The notes: a model not told the origin generated them from the sequence alone. A stretch of DNA of 64,000 nt from Sutcliffiella horikoshii (GCF_008180725.1 NZ_VTEV01000004.1:175003-239002); one strand, 5' to 3'; counted from the first letter of the stretch, positions 40,954 to 50,125 are shown. A program made the numbers and translations.

Positions 40954-42435
40954 TCAATATCTGTTGCCATTCTTATCAACATAAAACGATTTTACAATCG
41001 TCCGTTCAAAGGAATTGCCGTTTTTGGTGGTACCTTTCACATCTAAAGTAATGGTGTAGACGCCTTCTTCTTTAAAGTCTACGTCTACCTTACCTTTATT
41101 AGGAACCTTCATCCCGAAGTCTGCTTTAGCCTTCCCATCTTTATTGATTTTGACATCTACATTCATATTTTTCACTTTTTGCCCTTTGTTCTTCAGTTCA
41201 AATGTAGCATCTTCTAGTACTACTTCCTCATTAAGATCTGTATGGAAACCAACAGTCATTAAATAAGCAGCTTTATCTTTTTTAGCTTTTACGGTCCATT
41301 GCCCTTTTTCAGGTGATGTGATTTGGAAAGAGTGGTGGTGTCCGCCTTTAAAAATTTCCTGATCGATGGAATGGACAAAAGTCGTATATACCTTTCCGGA
41401 CGGACTAATAACTTTAATATCTTTAGTTTGCTTGTCGCTCAGCCAATCAAGGTCAATCTTTTGTACATTTTCCTCTACTGTAAAGGTTTGTTTCACTTCT
41501 TTTTGGAACTGACCGCCACGATGAAGTGCACTTATGTTGATTGGCTCCTGTTCCATAGGTTCTACTGTTGCAGCTGCCTCGGCAAGTGAAAAACCGGCTG
41601 TTTGAGAAGTAGTAAGGTATGGACGGAAGTATTGGAACGTACCCCCTTCACGGACTGTGGTATGGTTCCAGTTGCTTACCCGAACCTGGGTGCTGTACGT
41701 AAGACGGGAATTATTGACGGTAACCGCACCATCATTAGATCCATAAGAACTTAAGTATAATCCACCCCAATAAAGAGCAGAGCCGAACCCGCCCCAACTA
41801 GTTCCTGCTAGGGTGTAAATTTTATTTCGGTTTCTATTTGTATGATTATCTATTTGAGGCCGGTAACTATTCATATAACCAGTTTGAAGTGAGTAGGTTG
41901 CATCATTTTTACTACCAAGAATACTTGCAAGCCAACCAGCCCAGCCACTGTAAGCGAGGTCTGCTAGCTGTGAGCCATAGTGAGGGGTGGACAGAGTAAT
42001 GAGGTTTGAAACATAAGGATGCGCGCCATAATGAACAAGGGCGTTTTGTGCATCAATGCCGCCTTTGCTATGCGCAACAATCACTATCTTCTTTTGATTG
42101 AAATGATTGGATATATCACGGATTCGACTATTGATGATGGCTCCATTATCCCACATGTTTTTATCAGGATGAACATCAATAAACGCTGTCTCATATCCGT
42201 TATTCAAAGCTGTTTGATACATATTATTGTTTTCCCACCAAGTCTTTGATGAGCTGTTAATTCCGTGGACGAATACAAGAACCGGCTTGTTCGGATCGAC
42301 GTTACTAGGTGTATCCCCCACATACCACTGACCAGGCACACCACCAGGATTGTCTTTCCCACCAATGGTGCCGGCATTAACGGATACTGGTACAACTAGC
42401 ATTGCTACTAACAATAAGATCACCAACCTTCTCAT
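40954..42435 (-). CDS. Secreted lipase/esterase with C-terminal beta domain
   Basis: The 493-residue protein has a Sec signal peptide (about 1-21), an alpha/beta-hydrolase domain with the oxyanion-side VFVHGINSSSKTWW and nucleophile AHSKGG (Ser123), and a C-terminal region (about 330-493) that looks like two beta modules, the second (LNEEVVLEDATFELKNKGQK) perhaps wall- or membrane-facing. AGAGGAG precedes ATG 42435; a 28-residue upstream extension has no ribosome site. It should cleave extracellular lipids or esters. Confidence 0.85.
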   Translation of the reverse strand: MRRLVILLLVAMLVVPVSVNAGTIGGKDNPGGVPGQWYVGDTPSNVDPNKPVLVFVHGINSSSKTWWENNNMYQTALNNGYETAFIDVHPDKNMWDNGAIINSRIRDISNHFNQKKIVIVAHSKGGIDAQNALVHYGAHPYVSNLITLSTPHYGSQLADLAYSGWAGWLASILGSKNDATYSLQTGYMNSYRPQIDNHTNRNRNKIYTLAGTSWGGFGSALYWGGLYLSSYGSNDGAVTVNNSRLTYSTQVRVSNWNHTTVREGGTFQYFRPYLTTSQTAGFSLAEAAATVEPMEQEPINISALHRGGQFQKEVKQTFTVEENVQKIDLDWLSDKQTKDIKVISPSGKVYTTFVHSIDQEIFKGGHHHSFQITSPEKGQWTVKAKKDKAAYLMTVGFHTDLNEEVVLEDATFELKNKGQKVKNMNVDVKINKDGKAKADFGMKVPNKGKVDVDFKEEGVYTITLDVKGTTKNGNSFERTIVKSFYVDKNGNRY

Positions 42436-42676
42436 TTCAACACTCCTCTTGAATAAATTAGGAGATATCTCCCCATCTATTCTATCGGAAAAGGGAACAC
42501 TTTCAGAATAGATTTTCATAAAATGAGCGGAAGGACTTGGAGTAGTTACTATATTAATAGGAAAAAAGATACATATTCGACAAAAAGAAGCAGGGTTTTT
42601 AAGTTATTGAAAGAATTGTATGGGGTGGGGGATATACGTATTCAACAAATTAACTTACAACAAAAGAGGGTTGCAA

Positions 42677-42961
42677 ATGATTTTTATTATATGGGCTTTA
42701 CTATGTATAACTTCAATTGGTAGTATATATGGCATTGCCGTAGCCAGTTCAACGTCAGAGCTAATAGCTAGTATTATTTTTCTCGTACTAAGTATGATTG
42801 GACTGTTTGCGAGCATTCATTACTATATGAAAAGAAGCGGAAAGAAAAATAGAAGTGACGGATGGTGTGATTGTTACTATTGTGATATTCCACTTCCAGG
42901 GTCTTCAGGAAAATCAAGTGGATTGGATTGCACAGAATGTGACTGCAATCCATTTAATTAA
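42677..42961 (+). CDS. Small membrane protein with cysteine-rich tail
   Basis: The 94-residue protein has two hydrophobic segments (about 2-20 and 27-48), then a basic loop and a tail with CDCYYCD and CTECDCN, that is six cysteines in two CXC/CXXC groups. The tail could bind zinc or an Fe-S cluster. I do not recognise the family. GAGGG precedes ATG 42677. The DUF2085 gene follows after 12 nt. Confidence 0.6.
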   Translation: MIFIIWALLCITSIGSIYGIAVASSTSELIASIIFLVLSMIGLFASIHYYMKRSGKKNRSDGWCDCYYCDIPLPGSSGKSSGLDCTECDCNPFN

Positions 42962-42973
42962 GGGGAAAGAAAG

Positions 42974-43366
42974 ATGAATGATTACATTCATGCAGTTATG
43001 ACTTTGCGATTCTTTCCGTGCCATAAAAGAAAAGATCGTTCACTTGTCATAGGGGGCAGGCAATTCCCTATGTGCTACAGATGTATGTCCATATTGCTAG
43101 GTTACCTTGCTGTGGTTCCATTACTATGGCTGGCGGCAGACGTTTCGTTTATAAAACTTCTTGTAGTTGGTGTTCTCCTTAACATTCCAATGGTTGCAGA
43201 TGGATATACACAGCTACGAGGCTGGAGAGTGAGCAACAATTTCCTTCGATCATTAACTGGGTTAATCAGTGGCATAGGTATGTCTTGTATCATTGTAGCA
43301 GGTTCTTTTCAGTTTCATCGAGCAATTAAGGGTTTTGCTAATCTTTTAAATTCTTTTATGGCTTAA
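42974..43366 (+). CDS. DUF2085 membrane protein
   Basis: The 130-residue protein has the DUF2085 signature: PCHKRKDRSLVI, then FPMCYRCMSILLGY, with conserved Cys/His positions, followed by three hydrophobic segments (about 37-55, 58-75 and 95-112). The cysteine/histidine set suggests metal or heme binding, but the function is unknown. AAGGGGAAAG precedes the ATG. Confidence 0.85.
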   Translation: MNDYIHAVMTLRFFPCHKRKDRSLVIGGRQFPMCYRCMSILLGYLAVVPLLWLAADVSFIKLLVVGVLLNIPMVADGYTQLRGWRVSNNFLRSLTGLISGIGMSCIIVAGSFQFHRAIKGFANLLNSFMA

Positions 43367-43400
43367 GTGTTGGCAGTTTATTTGAGATGGGGAAAAGAGG

Positions 43401-44090
43401 ATGAAAACAGTAGGGCGAGCTATAGTTTACTTACTAGGATGTTTAGTGGTTCTAATTTTAAGTTTTTTCCTATACAGCTTTATAGGTTATCTTCAATACT
43501 TGGTTTTTGTACCTGAGGATTATATGCTATGGGTATTTAAATACCCTGCCTCTAGATTTATGATCATTATTGGTCTCTATTTATTTCTTATATTCTTATA
43601 TTTTTTCTATAGGAAATACAGGGAGAAAACTCAGGCCACTAGAAAGCGTAGAGTTTTGTGGATCAGCTTCATCGTAACTAATATAGTTGGATTTTATATT
43701 ATCTTTTCTTCGGTGACAGTAATAACAGATCAGAAAATCATTGATCATTCATTCCTGCATCCACAAGGGAAGGAGTATGACTTTACTGATGTGGTCAAAA
43801 TAGATGCTGGTGTTCGTGGTGATAGGTATTACTTTCCCTTCACACATAATAAAGGGGATTTTTATTATAAAATCGAGCTCACTGATGGAAAGATGATAGA
43901 TTTAAATGATGAAGCTGGCGGTTATGAAAATGAAGATGAACATCCGACCTATGTTCTGAATAAACTTGATGTCCGTTTAATAGAGATAGGGATAACTAAA
44001 AAATCAAGCATGGATAATTTTCATTACACAACAGAAAGTTTGGATAGGATGTATACCGATCAAATAAAAAGCATATTGGAACGAAAATAA
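43401..44090 (+). CDS. Hypothetical membrane protein with extracytoplasmic domain
   Basis: The 229-residue protein has TM segments at about 8-30, 51-70 and 88-106, followed by a polar domain (about 110-229: KEYDFTDVVKIDAGVRGDRYYF...) rich in beta-forming sequence. No known family. AAAAGAGG precedes the ATG. It may be co-transcribed with the DUF2085 gene. Confidence 0.65.
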   Translation: MKTVGRAIVYLLGCLVVLILSFFLYSFIGYLQYLVFVPEDYMLWVFKYPASRFMIIIGLYLFLIFLYFFYRKYREKTQATRKRRVLWISFIVTNIVGFYIIFSSVTVITDQKIIDHSFLHPQGKEYDFTDVVKIDAGVRGDRYYFPFTHNKGDFYYKIELTDGKMIDLNDEAGGYENEDEHPTYVLNKLDVRLIEIGITKKSSMDNFHYTTESLDRMYTDQIKSILERK

Positions 44091-44198
44091 GGCAGCTTAG
44101 CAATGCCTATTTGCATGATTGGAATTCATCGATACTCTTTGATGTATTTTATTATCTTCAAATATCTAGAAAGGTACAAGAAACCGTATTGGGAACAG

Positions 44199-44825
44199 TT
44201 ATTTTGAAAATTGGATAACACTGTCTATCACATCTTTAAGTATATCAATGGAACCTAATACATCCTCTTTATTCTCAAGACTATGATCTCCGTTTTTTAT
44301 CAAAAGTGTTCTTAATGCTGGATTAGACTTTAGGTTGGCAAATCGTTCTTCCCTGTAGCAGAAGTCATTGTCCCCAATAATACAAAGGGCATTATTTTCA
44401 TTTTGTAACATAGCATGGTATACATCATCTTTATGTAGCAATGGAGTGAGCCATATTAGATGTGCATGTTTGTATGCTGCTTGTTCCATCAGCCTTGACA
44501 ATGCTATAGTACCAATTGATTTTCCTACCATTACGCATTGGTCATAATCTTTATGTTTCAGGTTTTCCTCTAATGTATGTAGAACATTAGCAGTAAATCC
44601 ATCTGCATCAAAAGGGTTAAGTTCCTCTTCGCTAAACCGATAATTGACCTGAAGGACATCATATCCTTTATTGAAATAATGTCCGGAAGAATAGTGCAAC
44701 AATGGTCCTTGAGAAGTGTAACCTGCTCCTGGTAAAATGATGGCAAGTTTTGTAGATGTTTCTTTTTGTTTCATAAAATTAGTAGGAAATACTTTGACTT
44801 CTGATTTCTGATTTTCTAATATCAT
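44199..44825 (-). CDS. Alpha/beta-hydrolase
   Basis: The 208-residue protein has the hydrolase core: LPGAGYTSQGP (oxyanion turn), nucleophile GKSIGT (Ser103), acid in GDNDFCY and His in NGDHSLE. No signal peptide, so it acts in the cytoplasm. The substrate is unknown; the short form with this arrangement resembles dienelactone-hydrolase-like enzymes. Confidence 0.8.
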   Translation of the reverse strand: MILENQKSEVKVFPTNFMKQKETSTKLAIILPGAGYTSQGPLLHYSSGHYFNKGYDVLQVNYRFSEEELNPFDADGFTANVLHTLEENLKHKDYDQCVMVGKSIGTIALSRLMEQAAYKHAHLIWLTPLLHKDDVYHAMLQNENNALCIIGDNDFCYREERFANLKSNPALRTLLIKNGDHSLENKEDVLGSIDILKDVIDSVIQFSK

Positions 44826-44973
44826 CTTTTCACCCCAGAAATAAGTTTGAGAGAATTATATCATGTATATTAGCAGATTAGGTAAAAATTGTATCAGGAT
44901 CCTATTTTTATAGTCTGTTATTGGAATTTAATGCTAAAATAAGTTGTGAGATGCAGTACAAGGAGAAGGATAA

Positions 44974-45468
44974 ATGAAGTATTTTGCTTATGAATTATTC
45001 CTTGCGCAAAACAATGAGAATATAAGCGAATTAGAACAAGAAAAGATTCAGAAGAAGTGGAATCAAAATGTTTTGGATTATAGGGCGTTATATAAAGCAT
45101 TGGCCAACAAAATATCAATGGATGTCTATCAACATTTTTCTGGTCTTGGTTTTCATGATTATCAATTATTAAGTTGGGAATTAGAGCATAAAAGCCTCCG
45201 GAAAATGGGTTTAAGATTTACTTTGAGCAATGATGGTGGTTTAAGTAAGATTATCTTAGTATTTCATGATGTGTCCTCGTTTGAATACCATCATGAAAAC
45301 TATCACAACGAACAACCTGTAATGAACCGTGATATAGATCAATGGTTATACGAAGAATTTCTCACTGTAGATCCATTCACACTTTCCTTTGAAGTGATCT
45401 TCTCTTCGGGTGCTTCCATAGCTTTAACATTCCCTAACCATGCAGTTTCACTTAAGGAGGAGAGATGA
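44974..45468 (+). CDS. Hypothetical protein, possibly DUF4085-like
   Basis: The 164-residue soluble protein (MKYFAYELF..., LGFHDYQLLSWELEHK in the middle, IFSSGASIALTF at the end) resembles, with low certainty, DUF4085 proteins. AAGGAG precedes the ATG. Its stop overlaps the start of a small membrane-peptide gene. Confidence 0.6.
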   Translation: MKYFAYELFLAQNNENISELEQEKIQKKWNQNVLDYRALYKALANKISMDVYQHFSGLGFHDYQLLSWELEHKSLRKMGLRFTLSNDGGLSKIILVFHDVSSFEYHHENYHNEQPVMNRDIDQWLYEEFLTVDPFTLSFEVIFSSGASIALTFPNHAVSLKEER

Positions 45469-45641
45469 TGTTTAATGGAATTATTCTTGCAATATTAGTA
45501 GTTTCGTTTTCTGTTCTTTTCGGTAGCATGGGGATAGAAATCATGCTTTACACTTTTCTGATTGCCTCTATGTGTTTTAACATTTATATAGTTATACAAC
45601 TAAAAAAGTTTAGCAATGAAGTAAAAAATTCAACACAATGA
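45465..45641 (+). CDS. Small two-helix membrane protein, 58 residues
   Basis: AAGGAGG 4-7 nt before ATG 45465/45468 opens a frame of 58 (or 57) codons: two hydrophobic segments (about 4-22 and 27-46) and a short polar end NEVKNSTQ. It overlaps the preceding stop by ATGA, so it is coupled to the upstream gene. No family recognised. Confidence 0.6.
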   Translation: MMFNGIILAILVVSFSVLFGSMGIEIMLYTFLIASMCFNIYIVIQLKKFSNEVKNSTQ

Positions 45642-45679
45642 GATAAGTTTGGAAACAAAGCAAAAGGAGAGAAACGAAC

Positions 45680-46135
45680 ATGAAAATAAAAATTGATGAT
45701 GTTACACACCCAGCTGTCATTGCATTTGTAGAGGAGCATATGAGAAATTTAAATCTGCTCTCTCCACCAGAAAGCAACCATTATTTGGACTTAGATGCTT
45801 TGAGAAAACCGGATGTTACTTTTTGGAGTGTATGGGATGGTGAAGAGGTTATTGGATGTGGAGCATTGAAGGAATTGGATGCAATGAGTGGTGAGGTTAA
45901 ATCCATGCGTACGTCTTCGAGTCACTTACGAAAGGGGATTGGAGGACAGATTCTTCAATCCATTATTGATAAGGCTAATGAACGTGGGTATCAGAATTTA
46001 TATCTAGAAACAGGTTCAATGGAGGCATTTTATCCTGCACAAAAACTATATAAAAGTTATGGATTTGAGTTTTGTGAGCCGTTTGCAGATTACGTAGAGG
46101 ATCCTAATTGTGTTTTTATGAGATATAAATTATAA
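45680..46135 (+). CDS. GNAT N-acetyltransferase, YsnE-like
   Basis: The 151-residue enzyme has the GNAT core: GCGALKELDAMSGEVKSMRT, the acetyl-CoA loop RKGIGGQIL near 83-91, and FYPAQKLYKSYGFEFCEPF. This pattern matches the YsnE group. AAAGGAGAG precedes the ATG. Substrate unknown. Confidence 0.88.
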   Translation: MKIKIDDVTHPAVIAFVEEHMRNLNLLSPPESNHYLDLDALRKPDVTFWSVWDGEEVIGCGALKELDAMSGEVKSMRTSSSHLRKGIGGQILQSIIDKANERGYQNLYLETGSMEAFYPAQKLYKSYGFEFCEPFADYVEDPNCVFMRYKL

Positions 46136-46208
46136 AATATTGAAAAATAGGAAGGTATTGTTAACTAACTTGCCGAATTTATTATAGCGACAAAATTTAA
46201 GTAGTTAG

Positions 46209-46553
46209 GTGGAATTCGCTATTAGTATTGCAATGGTAGATGTAAAAGTAAAAATGAATGATCATGATCTAAATGACAGGGAAGTTAAAATCCTTGAAGT
46301 GTTCTTACTTAATTTAGCTGCTCAATCAAACGCTAGTTCAACTAAGATGGGAATGGCATTGAATCCTCTCGAAAAATTGGAACATGACGAGATTTTGCAT
46401 TACCGGTTTGCCTGGCAAACTTCCATTTCTGAGGAATTGTATGGGGAATTCAAAGAGGGACTGGAGCGCAGATTCAGAGGCGCTTTTAAAATGTGTGACC
46501 TTCCAGTGGGTGAGTTGCTATTTAAGGAAAACGCATATATCGAAAGTACATAA
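46209..46553 (+). CDS. Hypothetical protein
   Basis: A 114-residue frame without signal peptide, membrane segment or known motif; the middle (DREVKILEVFLLNLAAQ) looks helical. The GTG start has only a weak TTAGG upstream; ATG 46233 (106 residues) is an alternative. It stands alone. Confidence 0.45.
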   Translation: MEFAISIAMVDVKVKMNDHDLNDREVKILEVFLLNLAAQSNASSTKMGMALNPLEKLEHDEILHYRFAWQTSISEELYGEFKEGLERRFRGAFKMCDLPVGELLFKENAYIEST

Positions 46554-46593
46554 AGGAAACAGTATTGGAAGTTATGGCGTCTTTTGTCGGATC

Positions 46594-46665
46594 GCATGTA
46601 TTTACTAGTTTTTGGACAGTAAAGTGTACAGTTTGGATTGTATTTTTAATTTCCCGACAGTATCT
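46594..46665. repeat. Degenerate 21-bp periodic repeat (GGACAGTA motif)
   Basis: GACAGTA or variants begin at 46594, 46615, 46636 and 46656. The order of variants (GCATGTA, GACAGTA, GATYGTA, GACAGTA) and the single 20-bp step are the same as in the array at 23.3 kb, so the two are homologous copies. Confidence 0.75.
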
Positions 46666-46698
46666 AGTCCAATGAAAAGGACTAAAGACTAAACCAGT

Positions 46699-46732
46699 AA
46701 AAGGTGCTCATCCCCTTCCGGTGGCACCTTTT
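46699..46732. terminator. Bidirectional terminator
   Basis: Perfect 9-bp arms AAAAGGTGC / GCACCTTTT next to the stop of the symporter gene. Confidence 0.75.
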
Positions 46733-46741
46733 ATCCTAACA

Positions 46742-48085
46742 TTATTTCACAAACTCCTTAAGGTACTCATCTTTCGCCTTCTTCACCACACCACTCAAAA
46801 ACACAATCCCAATTATATTCGGTACCACAATGAAGAATAGCAGCAAGTCCAACAGTTCCCATACAAACTTTAATCCCCCAACAGCACCAATAATAATTGC
46901 AGCTAAATAAACGAATCTCATAACATAACGCATTTTCCGACCGAATAATAATTCTGCTTGACTTTCCCCGTAGAAGATAATTACCCCAACGGTAGCCAAG
47001 ACGAAGAACACTAGAAATACGGAAATGGAAAGGGAGCTGAGCCAATCTGGTAACGTAGTTTTCATTGCATAAGACACCATAGAAGCAGCTTTTTTCACGC
47101 CTACTTCTTTCCAGACATCTGTTATCAATACTGTAAGCCCGGTGAGGGTGCAAATGACCAAGGTATCGATAATTACCGCAATCATCCCCCAGAATGATTG
47201 TTTTACTGGTTGGTCCGTCTCAGCAGATGCGTAGGCGATTGCAGATGTCCCCATGCCGGCTTCGCTGGTGTATAGTCCGCGCGCCAGACCCCATCGCATA
47301 GTCTGAACGACAGTTGCTCCTGCAAAAACTCCCACAGCAGAAGTTGGAGTAAAAGCATCCTGAATAATTATGGAAAAAACTCCTGGAAGCTTGCCGATAT
47401 TCATACAAATAATAGTTAATGTTAAGGCAACATAGCTAAGAACAAATATGGGAAGCAATCTTGAACTAATTTTACCGATACGATCTATGCCACCAAACAC
47501 GATAAAGGCAGTAGCGATGGCCAAAGTAATTCCTACCACTAACAACGAGATATTGTATTCATTTTCCAATTGTACACTTACGCTATTGGACTGAACCATG
47601 ACACTTGGTACCACCTCAAGCATCAATCCGAATGCATAAAACCAGCCAAGTTTGTCCCAGCGCAAGCCTTTGGAAAGATAGTAAAAAGGACCGCCAACCC
47701 ATTTTCCCTCTTTATTTTTTTCACGGTATGTAATTCCTAATACAAGCTCTGCAAAAATGGTGGACATACCAATAAACGCTACAATCCACATCCAAAACAA
47801 AGCCCCTGGACCTCCAAAAGCGATCGCAACCGGAACACCGACAATATTGGTTGCACCAGCAGTGGCGCTTAATGCAGAAGTAAAAGCGGCAAACGGACTG
47901 ATTCCTCCCGCTGAACCCTCTGTTTTTTTCCCTATTTGACCTAGTGTCATTTTTACAATATGAGGAAAGTAACGAAAAGGGAGAAAGCCAAGTCTGACGG
48001 TTAAAAAGAGTCCAGCAATCACAAAAAGAATGATCATCGGGAAACCCCAGATAAATTCAGTGAACGTCGATAGCATATGTTTCAA
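46742..48085 (-). CDS. Alanine/glycine:sodium symporter (AGCS family)
   Basis: The 447-residue protein has about eleven TM segments. GGISPFAAFTSALSATAGATNIVGV near the N-terminus and GLYTSEAGMGTSAIAYASAETD are AGCS signatures. It imports alanine or glycine with Na+. The start is TTG after AGGGGGGG; ATG 48076 is possible. A LysE-family gene lies upstream on the same strand 48 nt away. Confidence 0.92.
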   Translation of the reverse strand: MKHMLSTFTEFIWGFPMIILFVIAGLFLTVRLGFLPFRYFPHIVKMTLGQIGKKTEGSAGGISPFAAFTSALSATAGATNIVGVPVAIAFGGPGALFWMWIVAFIGMSTIFAELVLGITYREKNKEGKWVGGPFYYLSKGLRWDKLGWFYAFGLMLEVVPSVMVQSNSVSVQLENEYNISLLVVGITLAIATAFIVFGGIDRIGKISSRLLPIFVLSYVALTLTIICMNIGKLPGVFSIIIQDAFTPTSAVGVFAGATVVQTMRWGLARGLYTSEAGMGTSAIAYASAETDQPVKQSFWGMIAVIIDTLVICTLTGLTVLITDVWKEVGVKKAASMVSYAMKTTLPDWLSSLSISVFLVFFVLATVGVIIFYGESQAELLFGRKMRYVMRFVYLAAIIIGAVGGLKFVWELLDLLLFFIVVPNIIGIVFLSGVVKKAKDEYLKEFVK

Positions 48086-48133
48086 TTATATTCCCCCCTC
48101 TAAACTATCTTTTTCAAAAGGGAGGAATCTATT

Positions 48134-48763
48134 CTATAAAATGAGGTTTAGGAATTTGGATAAAAACGGGAACGCGGAAGCTGTTAAAAAAATACCCGCA
48201 CCAAAATTAACTGTTTTAAGTATTCTCTCCTTTATGAACGCACGGGCAAAATGAACGGTAAAAGCGATATTTAAATTCCAAAGAAAAACTCCGAGTAATA
48301 AGGAGAGGCAACCGATCAAAGCAATGATCCAACTCTTCTCGGAGAGGGATTGGATGGAAGAACCGAAAATTCCAAACCAGAATACAAAGTTTATTGGATT
48401 AAAGGCAGCAATGCTAAAACCGACAATGAACGAATTTCTCTGAGTGGGTTGTCCAAGTTCAAGAATTCTCCTTTTGGCAAATGATCCATAGATAGTGGTA
48501 ATACCAAGGTATAGCAACAAGCTTCCTCCTATCCCATACATGCATAACTCCACCCATTCAATTTGGAGATAGGGAGCCATTCCAATTAAGATAATCAATA
48601 AAAAAATGATATCAGCAGTCATACCACCTAGTCCCACAAGCCATGATGCATAAAATCCAGATGAAATTCCTCGTTTAATCATCTCCAAATTTATTGGCCC
48701 AACTGGAGCGGCCAAGCTTATTCCAAGTACCATAAAGTGAAGGACGGTCCAAATAATATCCAT
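48134..48763 (-). CDS. LysE-family amino acid exporter
   Basis: The 209-residue protein has six hydrophobic segments and the LysE N-terminal motif APVGPINLEMIKRGI. LysE/RhtB proteins export amino acids; the substrate cannot be read. Its position just upstream of an alanine/glycine symporter makes an amino-acid turnover unit plausible. Confidence 0.88.
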   Translation of the reverse strand: MDIIWTVLHFMVLGISLAAPVGPINLEMIKRGISSGFYASWLVGLGGMTADIIFLLIILIGMAPYLQIEWVELCMYGIGGSLLLYLGITTIYGSFAKRRILELGQPTQRNSFIVGFSIAAFNPINFVFWFGIFGSSIQSLSEKSWIIALIGCLSLLLGVFLWNLNIAFTVHFARAFIKERILKTVNFGAGIFLTASAFPFLSKFLNLIL

Positions 48764-48891
48764 GTGAATTACTCCTAACTACAAGACTTGTCCATAAATT
48801 TATATGTAAAAGTAAAGTCGTTTCATGCATAGATGGAGAGATTTGTTCGTATTTATAATTAGTACTTTGTTAAAGTAAAGGGGGAGAATGG

Positions 48892-49968
48892 ATGCAGCAG
48901 TTAAATTTGGAGGCATTTTATTCACTAGAGAATATTCCTCCATGGGGAAGACATGTCTTCTCTGAATTTTCGAAGGATATGATATCGGAGAATCGTCCGT
49001 TTCCGTGTATATTTGGAGTAGAAGGATTTAAACAAGGTTCGCTCCGTTTTACGTTTATTGAAAGCCCAACTTGTCCCAATGCAATGGAGGATTTGGCTGA
49101 TGCATTGAAGTTATATCTTGAAGAAGCGAGGGGACTTGGAAAAAACACCTCGTTTGTTGCTTTCTTTAAGCCAGAAAAGAAAAAAACGTTGGAAGAGTAT
49201 GAAAAACAATTTTGGGGTATACTTCAACATCTCCATCAGTTGGATGAGAAGGAATGGCCGCAAAATATTCCAGCAGACCCAGATCATCATTTATGGGAAT
49301 TTTCCTTTCATGATGAGCCCATATTCGTTGTATGTAACACTCCTGTACATGAAAAACGGGCAAGTAGGAAAGCTGCAACGTTTATGATTACTTTTCAGCC
49401 AAGATGGGTGTTTGACGGTATAAGTGGAGAAACCCAGATTGGAAAGTTGTTCCAAAAAACAGTGAGGGATCGTTTGGAAGTGTATGATAGTGTGCCTGCT
49501 CACCCTTCCCTTAATTGGTATGGTAAAACAGAGACAAGAGAATGGAGGCAGTACTTCTTAATGGATGATAATAATGTGGAAACTACAAAATGTCCGTTTC
49601 ACGCGTCCTTGGAGAAAGAAAAAAGTAATACTGAAAAAGTTGCTTATTCTTTTTCCTCCGATTTTAAAGAATTTAAAGTAGAACGTGGGGTAGGTGGCAG
49701 CCTTGAAAAAGTAACGATGGAATTGTTACCAATCAAGGGAACAGGATATGTGGAAATTCAGAAAGATGAGCCATTCAAAGCCCATCCCACTCATACCCAT
49801 CCAACAAACGAGGTCTTACATATACTGGATGGCAGTGTTTCAATGGAGGTGGGTGGTGATCTCATTACTTGTCAACAGGGGGATCGGATCTACTTACCAA
49901 AAGACACGGTACACGGTTCCTTAGCAGGAATTGATGGATGCTTATATGTCATTGCGGTTTTGAAATAA
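48892..49968 (+). CDS. YqcI/YcgG-family protein fused to a cupin
   Basis: Residues 1 to about 240 match the YqcI/YcgG family (FPCIFGVEGFKQGSLRF, MITFQPRWVFDG, REWRQYFLMDDNN, CPFHASLEKE). Characterised relatives such as GntA are heme-dependent N-hydroxylases. Residues ~255-358 form a cupin with two motifs (HPTHTHPTNEVLHILDGSV, then GDRIYLPKDTVHG) and enough histidines for a metal. B. subtilis YcgG is only about 250 residues and lacks the cupin. Whether the cupin is a second active site or a sensor is unknown. AAAGGGGGAG precedes the ATG; single gene. Confidence 0.82.
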   Translation: MQQLNLEAFYSLENIPPWGRHVFSEFSKDMISENRPFPCIFGVEGFKQGSLRFTFIESPTCPNAMEDLADALKLYLEEARGLGKNTSFVAFFKPEKKKTLEEYEKQFWGILQHLHQLDEKEWPQNIPADPDHHLWEFSFHDEPIFVVCNTPVHEKRASRKAATFMITFQPRWVFDGISGETQIGKLFQKTVRDRLEVYDSVPAHPSLNWYGKTETREWRQYFLMDDNNVETTKCPFHASLEKEKSNTEKVAYSFSSDFKEFKVERGVGGSLEKVTMELLPIKGTGYVEIQKDEPFKAHPTHTHPTNEVLHILDGSVSMEVGGDLITCQQGDRIYLPKDTVHGSLAGIDGCLYVIAVLK

Positions 49969-49975
49969 CGTACTA

Positions 49976-50007
49976 ACTCCATTCTCTATTATTGGAATGG
50001 AGTTTTT
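49976..50007 (+). terminator. Intrinsic terminator
   Basis: ACTCCATTC / GAATGGAGT arms with a 10-nt loop and five T. Confidence 0.85.
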
Positions 50008-50096
50008 CTGTTTTAAGGGGAAAAATATATATAAGTGGGTATTCCATAACTTTCTAATGGTAGCTGAAACTTCCAATTATCTCGAAAGTATATATT

Positions 50097-50125
50097 TTGA
50101 CATTGAGATATTCGTGTGTTAAAAA
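50097..50125 (+). promoter_or_regulatory. Promoter of the nitroreductase gene
   Basis: Perfect TTGACA, 17-nt spacer, TAAAAA. Confidence 0.55.

Noticed and set aside
42523-42723. 66-codon reading frame before the cysteine-rich protein
   Set aside because: No ribosome site and it overlaps the better supported start at 42677 in another frame.
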